Below, piece after piece: positions 8,581 through 15,915 of a DNA stretch of 42,797 nt. Each line of letters begins with the position of its first letter. The first letter of the stretch is position 1. The position numbers and the translations under genes are program-made. Below the pieces are notes generated by a model, which was not told the DNA's origin, did no database searches, and saw only the letters and a list, made by a program, of their open reading frames with translations. Source of the stretch: Sphingobacteriales bacterium. GTDB lineage: Bacteria > Bacteroidota > Bacteroidia > Sphingobacteriales > Sphingobacteriaceae. The stretch lies in the NCBI GenBank assembly GCA_014763615.1, contig JACXVB010000022.1, positions 1-42,797 of the forward strand, written 5' to 3'.

Positions 8581-9305
8581 GTGAAATCCCTCAATGGCTG
8601 TCGAGAACAGCTTTGATGTTAGAAAAGGAACAAATCCAAAAATTAATGAAATCCCATGTTTTAGTGGTTGGCTTAGGTGGAGTTGGAGGTATTTGTGCCG
8701 AAATGATTGCTCGGGCAGGTGTAGGGAAAATGACTATTGTAGATGCTGATGTGGTAGAAGCAAGTAATAGAAATAGGCAGCTTCCGGCTTTGGTTTCTAC
8801 AAATAATCAGTTGAAAGCGGAGGTAATGGCGCATAGAATTAAAGACATCAATCCAGATATTGAACTTACTGTAATCACAGAATTTCTAAAGGGCGACCGT
8901 ACCAGAGAAATTTTGCAAAGTAACAGTTTTGATTACGTTGCAGATTGTATTGACACACTTTCTCCGAAAGTATTTTTCATTAATGAGTGCCTCAAACAAA
9001 AAATCCCGATGGTATCTTCCATGGGTGCGGGAGGGAAAATAGATCCCACACAAATCAGAATTAATGATATTTCTGAGACCTACAATTGCAATTTAGCTAG
9101 ATATGTAAGAAAAAGATTGCAAAAATTTGGAATCAGAAAGGGTTTAAAAGTGGTTTTCTCGCCAGAACTCCCCAATCAAAGTAAAATTATTTTGGCGGAA
9201 GATGATGGTCCGAAAAAATCAATCATTGGTACAGTATCCTGGATGCCAGCAGTTTTCGGTTGCACAGTTGCCAGCGTGGTGGTTAATGATTTGTGTAAAA
9301 ACTAA
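8577..9305 (+). CDS. tcdA: tRNA threonylcarbamoyladenosine dehydratase TcdA
   Basis: This is a ThiF/MoeB/HesA-type ATP-dependent E1-like enzyme that converts t6A37 of tRNAs to cyclic ct6A. The 242 residues fit the TcdA (YgdL/CsdL) subgroup. The N-terminal nucleotide-binding GLGGVGG lies at residues 32-38, followed by DADVVEASNRNRQLPAL with the conserved NRQ. PMVSSMGAGGKIDPTQIRI and the C-terminal GTVSWMPAVFGCTVASVVV are typical of TcdA rather than of ThiF or MoeB. It is coupled to the TatD-like gene through a four-base overlap. Confidence 0.88.
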   Translation: MSEIPQWLSRTALMLEKEQIQKLMKSHVLVVGLGGVGGICAEMIARAGVGKMTIVDADVVEASNRNRQLPALVSTNNQLKAEVMAHRIKDINPDIELTVITEFLKGDRTREILQSNSFDYVADCIDTLSPKVFFINECLKQKIPMVSSMGAGGKIDPTQIRINDISETYNCNLARYVRKRLQKFGIRKGLKVVFSPELPNQSKIILAEDDGPKKSIIGTVSWMPAVFGCTVASVVVNDLCKN

Positions 9306-9356
9306 TCATCGGTAAACATCAATTTTTTTAAAGGTTTAAATGTTGAAATCTTCCTG

Positions 9357-9386
9357 TTGCCCACTTTGCACAAAATTTTAGCTTTG
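9357..9386 (+). promoter_or_regulatory. Promoter for parE
   Basis: TTG at 9357-9359 and TAGCTTTG at 9379-9386 are separated by 19 bases, a match to the Bacteroidota -33/-7 promoter layout. The predicted start of transcription lies about 50 bases before the ATG at 9441. This also argues against the GTG at 9399 as translation start. Confidence 0.7.
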
Positions 9387-9440
9387 TAATGCTATGATGT
9401 GCTTTCTCAAATCGCACATCTCAATACTCAAATCTGTAAA

Positions 9441-11354
9441 ATGGCTGAAGAAGTAAATTATAGTGAAGATAGTATCCGGTCTTTAGATTGGAAAGAGCAC
9501 ATCCGTTTAAGACCCGGAATGTACATCGGTAAGTTAGGCGATGGCTCGGCTTATGATGATGGTATTTATGTTTTGCTCAAAGAAATCATGGATAACTCCA
9601 TTGATGAGTTTGTGATGGGAGCAGGTAGAACCATTGATATTTCGGTGAGTGATCATAAAGTTTCTATCAGAGATTATGGACGTGGTATTCCGCTAGGAAA
9701 AGTGATTGATTGCGTTTCTAAGATTAATACTGGAGGTAAGTATGATTCTAAAGCTTTCCAAAAATCTGTAGGGTTAAACGGAGTAGGTACCAAGGCAGTA
9801 AATGCCTTATCGGCGAGTTTCACGGTACAATCTTATCGTGATGGAAAAACCAAAAAAGCTGAATTTGAAAAAGGAGAATTGGTAAACGATAATCCTGAAA
9901 TTGATACCACCCAACGTAATGGAACTGCCGTGGTTTTTATTCCGGATGAAGGGATTTTTAGAAATTACCGATACATTCCGGAGTTTATCGAAAACATGAT
10001 TTGGAATTATGTTTTCCTGAATGCTGGCTTAACCATCAATTTTAACGGTCAGAAATTCTTCTCTGAGAAAGGTTTACACGATTTATTAGTTAGAAATACG
10101 GATGCAGAAGCAAATCGCTATCCCATCATCCATTTAAAAGGAGAAGATATAGAAATTGCGATGACGCATGGTCAGCAATATGGTGAAGAATATTATTCCT
10201 TTGTAAACGGTCAGCATACTACCCAAGGCGGAACGCATCAGCAAGCTTTTCGTGAAGCAGTAGTAAAAACAGTCCGTGAGTTTTATAAAAAAGAATTTGA
10301 CGCGGCAGACATTAGAGCATCTATTGTTGCAGCAATTTCTGTTAGGGTACAAGAGCCTGTTTTCGAATCGCAAACCAAAACTAAGCTGGGTTCTCTAAAT
10401 ATTGGCCCTGAAGGACCAACGGTTAGAACTTTTGTGAATGATTTTGTGAAAAAGGAGTTGGATGATCATTTACATAAACATCCAGAAACAGCCGATGCTT
10501 TGCTGAAGCGAATTCTACAATCAGAAAGAGAGCGTAAAGACATAGCGGGCATTAAAAAATTAGCCAACGAAAGAGCGAAAAAGGCAAGTTTGCACAACCG
10601 GAAATTGCGAGATTGCAAGTGGCATTTAGATGATGAGAAGCTGAGTGAAGAAGATCGTAAAAAAACCACTTTGTTTATCACCGAGGGAGATTCTGCCTCT
10701 GGGTCTATCACCAAAGCTCGTGAAGTTAAAACGCAAGCGGTATTCTCCTTAAAAGGAAAACCTTTAAACGCTTATGGATTAACCAAAAAAGTGGTGTATG
10801 AAAACGAAGAATTCAATTTACTGCAACATGCGCTCAATATCGAAGATGGTTTAGAAACTTTACGTTATAATAATATTGTAATTGCTACAGATGCCGATGT
10901 GGATGGAATGCACATCCGACTATTATTAATGACTTTCTTTTTGCAGTTTTTTCCTGATTTAGTAAAAACAGGTCATGTTTTCATCTTGCAAACACCTTTG
11001 TTTAGGGTGAGAAATAAGAAAGAAACCATTTACTGCTATAGCGATGAAGAGCGTGTTTTAGCCATTGATAAACTCGGCGGAAAGCCAGAAATTACTCGAT
11101 TTAAAGGATTAGGAGAAATTTCTCCGGATGAGTTTGAGAATTTTATAGGAGACGATATCCGTCTAGACCCGGTAATTCTTCAAGGAGAAACCAAAATCAA
11201 AAATTTATTAGAATATTACATGGGTAAAAACACCATGGACAGGCAACAGCACATCGTTCAAAACCTAAGAATAGAAAAAGATGATGCAGATATTATTGCT
11301 GATGCCAAACAAGCGGCAGAAGATGCAGAAACTCTAGCAAATTCAGCAGCCTAA
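9441..11354 (+). CDS. parE: DNA topoisomerase IV subunit B
   Basis: This is the ATPase and TOPRIM subunit of the type IIA topoisomerase that decatenates chromosomes, 637 residues from the ATG at 9441. A longer frame opens at GTG 9399, but [20 protein letters not shown] is the family-like N-terminus. Domains in order are a GHKL ATPase (ending [33 protein letters not shown]), a transducer, TOPRIM ([12 protein letters not shown], then [10 protein letters not shown]), and the C-terminal [13 protein letters not shown]. The short form lacking a long insertion and the nearby A subunit point to topoisomerase IV rather than gyrase. It is followed closely by cdd. Confidence 0.93.
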   Translation: MAEEVNYSEDSIRSLDWKEHIRLRPGMYIGKLGDGSAYDDGIYVLLKEIMDNSIDEFVMGAGRTIDISVSDHKVSIRDYGRGIPLGKVIDCVSKINTGGKYDSKAFQKSVGLNGVGTKAVNALSASFTVQSYRDGKTKKAEFEKGELVNDNPEIDTTQRNGTAVVFIPDEGIFRNYRYIPEFIENMIWNYVFLNAGLTINFNGQKFFSEKGLHDLLVRNTDAEANRYPIIHLKGEDIEIAMTHGQQYGEEYYSFVNGQHTTQGGTHQQAFREAVVKTVREFYKKEFDAADIRASIVAAISVRVQEPVFESQTKTKLGSLNIGPEGPTVRTFVNDFVKKELDDHLHKHPETADALLKRILQSERERKDIAGIKKLANERAKKASLHNRKLRDCKWHLDDEKLSEEDRKKTTLFITEGDSASGSITKAREVKTQAVFSLKGKPLNAYGLTKKVVYENEEFNLLQHALNIEDGLETLRYNNIVIATDADVDGMHIRLLLMTFFLQFFPDLVKTGHVFILQTPLFRVRNKKETIYCYSDEERVLAIDKLGGKPEITRFKGLGEISPDEFENFIGDDIRLDPVILQGETKIKNLLEYYMGKNTMDRQQHIVQNLRIEKDDADIIADAKQAAEDAETLANSAA

Positions 11355-11365
11355 ACAAAAAAAAA

Positions 11366-11857
11366 TTGATAAAAAAGGAAATAAATATTGCTTTTGAAGA
11401 ATACAAAAGCATCGTAGAATTGAGTTCTGATGAACAAGATTTATGTAAAGAAGCAGTGAAAGCTTTGGATAATTCACATTCGCCATACTCTAATTTTAAA
11501 GTTGGAGTAGCCATTAAATTGGCAAGTGGGAAAGTGGTTTATGGAAGTAATCAGGAAAATGTAGCTTATCCATCGGGTTTATGTGCAGAAAGAGTAGCAC
11601 TTTTTGCTATTGGAGCTAACTATCCTGATGATGAAATTAAGTCGATAGCCATAACAGCAAAGACTGATCTTTTTGAAATCACGCAACCTGTAACGCCTTG
11701 TGGTTCTTGTTTGCAAGTAATGGCAGAATATGAAAAAAGACAGGAGAATACTTTCGATATTCTTTTATACTGTATAAACGGACCAATTTGGAAAGCAAAA
11801 GGAGTGAATAATTTCTTGCCATTTTTGTTTTTTGAAGATAGATTGAATAAGGGGTAA
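11366..11857 (+). CDS. cdd: Cytidine deaminase
   Basis: This enzyme hydrolyses cytidine and deoxycytidine to uridine and deoxyuridine in pyrimidine salvage. The 163 residues fit the homotetrameric single-domain type. Zinc ligands are C73 (in CAERVALF), C112 and C115 (in PCGSC), and E75 is the proton shuttle. NSHSPYSNFKVGVA and NQENVAYPSGLCAER are family blocks. No ATG exists before the catalytic core, so the start is most likely the TTG at 11366, 11 bases after the parE stop. It is probably transcribed with parE. Confidence 0.9.
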   Translation: MIKKEINIAFEEYKSIVELSSDEQDLCKEAVKALDNSHSPYSNFKVGVAIKLASGKVVYGSNQENVAYPSGLCAERVALFAIGANYPDDEIKSIAITAKTDLFEITQPVTPCGSCLQVMAEYEKRQENTFDILLYCINGPIWKAKGVNNFLPFLFFEDRLNKG

Positions 11858-11889
11858 TTTGTAATTGATTATGATAGATTGTAAATTTG
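11858..11889 (+). promoter_or_regulatory. Promoter for the antitoxin-toxin pair
   Basis: TTTG at 11858-11861 and TAAATTTG at 11882-11889 are 20 bases apart, a full match to the Bacteroidota -33/-7 consensus. The predicted transcription start falls on or next to the ATG at 11893, implying a leaderless or nearly leaderless mRNA. Confidence 0.6.
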
Positions 11890-11892
11890 ATT

Positions 11893-12057
11893 ATGGGCAA
11901 AATCGATAAAAAAGAACCTAACTTTTCAATTCCTGGTAAACCCATGAATCAGGTTGAGTTGGAGAAAATGATTAAAATAGCTGAAGAAGGAAATTTTCAT
12001 TCTATTAAAGATTTAAAAGCTAAAGTCTCTGATTGGAAGTCGAAATCAGAAAAGTAG
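11893..12057 (+). CDS. Antitoxin of a RelE/ParE-type toxin
   Basis: This is a 54-residue protein with a basic N-terminus, the segment IPGKPMNQVELEKMIKIAEE, and an amphipathic helical C-terminus ending WKSKSEK. The layout resembles small Bacteroidota antitoxins paired with RelE/ParE toxins (a GxPM..EE..MI..AE segment, then a helix ending in a Trp-Lys-rich tail). No DNA-binding fold is obvious in so short a sequence. Its 3' end overlaps the 5' end of the toxin frame, the usual antitoxin-first order. The assignment rests on context and pattern, not on a clear domain. Confidence 0.65.
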   Translation: MGKIDKKEPNFSIPGKPMNQVELEKMIKIAEEGNFHSIKDLKAKVSDWKSKSEK

Positions 12058-12354
12058 TTGTTAGTGATCTTGCGCTCATCAGTCTAGAAAAAAATCTATC
12101 ATTATGGTATTGAAACTTTTTCTTTAGCCTCAGCTTCAGTTTTTGTTGATGAGATTACTGAAAAAATAGATAGTTTAGAAAGTGATTATTTGGTTTATCC
12201 CGAATGTAGATTTTTAGAAACTAAAAGTAAGTTATACAGAAATATCATTTTAATCATTTATAGGATAACAAAAGTAAGAATAGAAGTATTAAATATCATT
12301 CATAGTAGTAGAAGCATTAGTTTCATCAAATCTTCAAGAGGAATAAAACTATAA
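12033..12354 (+). pseudogene. Frameshifted RelE/ParE family toxin
   Basis: From a TTG at 12033 the frame reads MEVEIRKVVVSDLALISLEK. At GAAAAAAAT (a run of seven A near 12090-12096) it leaves frame and soon meets TGA. Removing one A restores a frame reading IYHYGIETFSLASASVF, then YPECRFLETKSKLYRNI and IEVLNIIHSSRSI to a TAA at 12354. The joined product of about 106 residues has the alpha-alpha-beta layout and C-terminal HSSRSI of RelE/ParE toxins. The hairpin after YRNI also looks shorter than I expect. Its stop codon abuts the parC ATG. A homopolymer sequencing error is the main alternative to true inactivation. Confidence 0.75.
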
Positions 12355-15177
12355 ATGGAAGAAAACAATTACGAAAACGAAAAAACTTTACACAACGTAA
12401 CGCCACTGAGTGGTTTATACGAAAACTGGTTTTTAGATTATGCCTCCTATGTGATTTTAGATCGGGCAGTTCCTCATATTCATGATGGATTAAAGCCCGT
12501 ACAACGCCGTATTCTTCATTCATTAAAAGAAATGGATGATGGGCGTTTTAATAAAGCAGCCAATGTAATTGGTAATACCATGAAGTATCACCCTCATGGA
12601 GATGCTTCTATTGGCGATGCCATGGTGCAAATTGGGCAAAAGAATTTGTTGTTAGATACGCAAGGAAACTGGGGAGATCCAGTAACTGGCGACTCTGCTG
12701 CTGCTCCGCGTTATATTGAAGCTCGTTTATCTAAATTTGCTTTAGAAGTGGTTTTTAATCCGGATACCACAGAATGGCAATCTAGCTACGATGGTAGAAA
12801 CAAGGAACCGGTTACTTTACCTGTAAAATTCCCTCTATTATTAGCTCAAGGTGCAGAAGGTATTGCAGTGGGTTTGGCCACTAAAGTGATGCCACACAAC
12901 TTTAATGAGTTGATTGACGCTTCTATTGAGGTTTTAAAAGGGAACAGACCTGATATTTTGCCTGATTTCATGACCGGCGGAATGGCTGATTTTTCCGCCT
13001 ATAATGAAGGTCAGCGAGGAGGTAGAATCCGTATCAGAGCTAAAATTTCTGAATTAGATAAAAAGACATTAGTTATCACAGAAATCCCTTTTTCTACCAC
13101 CACCATCGCGTTAATTGATAGCATCATTTCTGCAAATGATAAGGGTAAAATCAAAATCAAAAAGATTGAAGACAATACCGCAAAAGATGTGGAAATTGTA
13201 GTTCATTTGGCACCCGGAATCTCTCCAGATGTGACTATCGATGCCTTGTATGCCTTCACTTCTTGTGAAGTTTCTATCTCCCCAAATACTTGTATTATTA
13301 AAGGAGATAAGCCTCATTTTATGAGTGTGAATGATATTTTGGTAGAAAGTACAGCCTACACAAAAAATCTTTTAAAGCGGGAATTGGAAATTAAACTGCA
13401 TGATTTGCAGGAAAAAATATTCTTCAGTTCGCTCCTAAAAATCTTCATTCAAGAAGGGATGTATAAACATGCTGATTATGAAAACTCGACCAATTTTGAC
13501 GAAGTAGTAGCGGTATTGCATCGTTTATTTGAGCCTTTCAAGTCAAGTTTGTATCGTGAGATTTTACCGGAAGATTTCAAGAAGTTGATTGATAAGCCCA
13601 TGAGTAGCATCACCCGTTTTGATGTAAAAAAAGCGGATGAGCAAATGGCAGCGCTTGAGAAGGAAATCAAACAAGTAAAATTTGATTTAAAGCATTTAAC
13701 AGATTATGCCATCGCCTACTTCCTAAGATTAAAGGAAAAATTCGGAAAAGGGAGAGAACGTAAAACAGAAATCAGAACATTTGACAAGGTAGAAGCAGCC
13801 CAAGTGGCTTTAGCCAATACCAAATTTTTTGTGAATCGTGAGGATGGTTTTGTGGGAACAGGTTTAAAGAAAGACGAATATGTTTTTGATTGTTCTGATT
13901 TAGATGATGTGATTGTATTTAGAGAAGACGGAATTTGTTTAGTCACTAAAGTACAGGATAAAACTTTTGTAGGTAAGGGTATTTTACATGTAGGTGTTTT
14001 CAAGAAAAACGATGACCGTACCATTTACAACATGGTTTATAAAGATGGTAAAACTGGAACAGCTTATATCAAGCGTTTTGCGAGTGGAGGGGTTACCAGA
14101 GATAAAGAATACGATTTAACTAAAGGAACAAAAGGCTCTAAAGTGTTGTACTTTACAGCTAATCCTAACGGCGAGGCCGAAGTAATTAATGTGGTTTTAA
14201 AACCGTTGTCTAAACTTCGGAAACTTACATTTGATCATGATTTTGCTGAAACAGCGATTAAAGGACGTGGTTCACAAGGGAATATCCTCACAAAATACGC
14301 CATTAAAAAAATCACCTTAAAATCTAAAGGTATTTCTACTTTGGCAGGAAGAAAAATCTGGTACGATCCTATCATCAAACGTTTGAATGAAAACGGACAT
14401 GGTCGTTACTTAGGCGAGTTCCAAGCGGAAGACAAAATACTTTGTGTATTTAATGATGGCAGTTATGAGCTTTCTAGCTTCGATTTGAGTAATCATTTTG
14501 ATGAAAAAATGGTTCGAATCGAAAAATTTGATATTGAACGTGTTTTTGCTTGCATTCATTTAGATGGAAAATCAAAAAACTATTATATCAAGCGTTTCAC
14601 TTTTGAGGATTTAGCCATTGGTAAACGCAGTGGTTTCATCAATGAAGAACCCGGTTCTAAACTAATTTTGTTGAGCAATGCAGACCATCCAATCGTGAAA
14701 ATAGAATCCTTAAAAGGAAAATCTCAGATATTTGATGAGCAAGAATTGGATTTATCCGAAGCTATTGAAGTGAAAGGCATGAAAGCTCAAGGAAACAAAT
14801 TAAGTCCGCATGATGTGCAAAAAGTCACTTTGATTTCTGAGGAAAATGACGAAATCGAGGAAGAGGAAACCCCTGAGGAAGAAGAGGATACCAATGATGG
14901 AGGCGAGGAAGAAAACGCTGATAATGAAGAATCTGAAACCATTGAGGCAAAGGTAGAGGAGATAAAATCCTCAGAAAAAACAGAAAAAGAAGAGCCTAAA
15001 GCGGTGGAATCCAAGACTGAGGAAAATAAAGCAATTTCTAAGTTAGAAGAAGAACCCAAATTAAACAAGGTTGAAACAACTACAGAAGACGTTAAACCAC
15101 CCAAAAAAGTTGATTTTGAAATCACCAATCCTGATGATATTAAGCTAGATGATAAAGGGCAGTTGGGTTTGTTTTGA
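12355..15177 (+). CDS. parC: DNA topoisomerase IV subunit A
   Basis: This is the DNA-breaking subunit that partners ParE, 940 residues. The catalytic Tyr120 lies in SAAAPRYIEARLSKFA. The winged-helix region carries NTMKYHPHGDASIGDAM. A tower and coiled-coil region follows (about 340-460), then a beta-propeller-like C-terminal domain to about 825. Residues 829-940 form an extra acidic, Glu-rich, low-complexity tail that ends in GQLGLF. The ATG follows directly on the toxin stop (TAA-ATG), so parC may depend on transcription or coupling from the upstream module. A HEPN-MNT pair starts 25 bases downstream. Confidence 0.93.
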   Translation: MEENNYENEKTLHNVTPLSGLYENWFLDYASYVILDRAVPHIHDGLKPVQRRILHSLKEMDDGRFNKAANVIGNTMKYHPHGDASIGDAMVQIGQKNLLLDTQGNWGDPVTGDSAAAPRYIEARLSKFALEVVFNPDTTEWQSSYDGRNKEPVTLPVKFPLLLAQGAEGIAVGLATKVMPHNFNELIDASIEVLKGNRPDILPDFMTGGMADFSAYNEGQRGGRIRIRAKISELDKKTLVITEIPFSTTTIALIDSIISANDKGKIKIKKIEDNTAKDVEIVVHLAPGISPDVTIDALYAFTSCEVSISPNTCIIKGDKPHFMSVNDILVESTAYTKNLLKRELEIKLHDLQEKIFFSSLLKIFIQEGMYKHADYENSTNFDEVVAVLHRLFEPFKSSLYREILPEDFKKLIDKPMSSITRFDVKKADEQMAALEKEIKQVKFDLKHLTDYAIAYFLRLKEKFGKGRERKTEIRTFDKVEAAQVALANTKFFVNREDGFVGTGLKKDEYVFDCSDLDDVIVFREDGICLVTKVQDKTFVGKGILHVGVFKKNDDRTIYNMVYKDGKTGTAYIKRFASGGVTRDKEYDLTKGTKGSKVLYFTANPNGEAEVINVVLKPLSKLRKLTFDHDFAETAIKGRGSQGNILTKYAIKKITLKSKGISTLAGRKIWYDPIIKRLNENGHGRYLGEFQAEDKILCVFNDGSYELSSFDLSNHFDEKMVRIEKFDIERVFACIHLDGKSKNYYIKRFTFEDLAIGKRSGFINEEPGSKLILLSNADHPIVKIESLKGKSQIFDEQELDLSEAIEVKGMKAQGNKLSPHDVQKVTLISEENDEIEEEETPEEEEDTNDGGEEENADNEESETIEAKVEEIKSSEKTEKEEPKAVESKTEENKAISKLEEEPKLNKVETTTEDVKPPKKVDFEITNPDDIKLDDKGQLGLF

Positions 15178-15202
15178 AAATAAAGGATAGATTTATAGTA
15201 TA

Positions 15203-15601
15203 ATGAACAATCAGGATATTCGCTGGCAGCAAAGATTTAAAAATTATCAAAAGGCTTTAAGGCAATTGGAGAAATTTTTAAAAGTAGCCCAACTCAATGA
15301 AATGGAAGAGCAAGGGCTCATCCAAGCATTTGAATATACTTATGAGTTAGCGTGGAATGTGATTAAGGATTATTTGGCTTTTCAAGGAATTACAGACGTA
15401 ATTGGTAGTAGGGACGCTTTCAGGATTGCTTTTAACAGAGGATTAATAGTGGAAGGTGAGGTTTGGATGAGCATGATAGAAAGCCGAATTAAAAGTGCTC
15501 ACACTTATAATGAGGAAATCGTTAAAGAAATTTTGAAAGAAATAAGAGAGAAATATTTTGCTCAATTTATCCTATTAGAAACAAAATTAAAATCACTGTA
15601 A
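15203..15601 (+). CDS. HepT-like HEPN toxin (HI0074 family)
   Basis: This is a 132-residue all-helical protein of the HI0074 family, annotated in databases as nucleotidyltransferase substrate-binding protein and now known as HepT-type HEPN RNase toxins. The catalytic motif RX4HXY is intact: R95, H100 and Y102 in ESRIKSAHTYNEE. In characterised type VII systems MntA adds AMP to this Tyr, which silences the RNase. Family blocks such as GLIQAFEYTYELAWNVIKDYL and SRDAFRIAFNRGLI are present. Its stop overlaps the start of the MNT gene by one base, so the two are translated together. It follows parC by 25 bases. Confidence 0.85.
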   Translation: MNNQDIRWQQRFKNYQKALRQLEKFLKVAQLNEMEEQGLIQAFEYTYELAWNVIKDYLAFQGITDVIGSRDAFRIAFNRGLIVEGEVWMSMIESRIKSAHTYNEEIVKEILKEIREKYFAQFILLETKLKSL

Positions 15602-15915
15602 TGGATGATTTTGGTTTAAAATCAGTTGATTTAGATAGAATAAAAGAGGTTTTTGATCAATTCCCTCAAATTGAAGAAGTTATCATTTACGGTTCTAGAG
15701 CCAAAGGAAATTACAGAGCAGCTTCTGATATCGATCTTACTTTATTAGGGAAAAATATTGATTTGGTTTTGTTAAATCGTTTATCCTCAAAACTAGATGA
15801 TTTATTATTGCCCTATCTCTTCGATTTGTCTAGCTATCAAAAACTTGATAATCCAGAATTAATTGATCACATCAAAAGGGTAGGAAAATCCTTTTATAAA
15901 CTCAACAAGCCATAA
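15601..15915 (+). CDS. MntA-like nucleotidyltransferase antitoxin
   Basis: This is a minimal nucleotidyltransferase (MNT) of 104 residues, the predicted antidote of the adjacent HEPN protein. The signature GSX10DXD is exact: G31-S32, ten residues, then D43-I-D45, in YGSRAKGNYRAASDIDLTL. A further Asp in YLFDLSSYQ is a good candidate for the third metal ligand. The start codon shares a base with the HepT-like stop (TAATG). The last 22 bases overlap the 3' end of the convergent radical SAM gene. Enzymatic motifs are complete, so this module looks functional, unlike the two other modules nearby. Confidence 0.85.
   Translation: MDDFGLKSVDLDRIKEVFDQFPQIEEVIIYGSRAKGNYRAASDIDLTLLGKNIDLVLLNRLSSKLDDLLLPYLFDLSSYQKLDNPELIDHIKRVGKSFYKLNKP

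Noticed and set aside
9399-9440. Upstream GTG extension of parE
   Set aside because: It would add 14 residues absent from the family N-terminus and starts only about 10 bases from the predicted transcription start.
12085-12115. Programmed ribosomal frameshift in the toxin
   Set aside because: Restoring the frame needs a +1 shift at A7, not the usual -1 slip at A-AAA-AAG, and no stimulatory stem or internal Shine-Dalgarno is visible. Decay or sequencing error is simpler.
14787-15128. Ser-rich minus-strand frame of 113 residues
   Set aside because: It is the antisense of the Glu-rich tail of parC; GAA/GAG codons read backwards give TTC/CTC and Ser-like codons.
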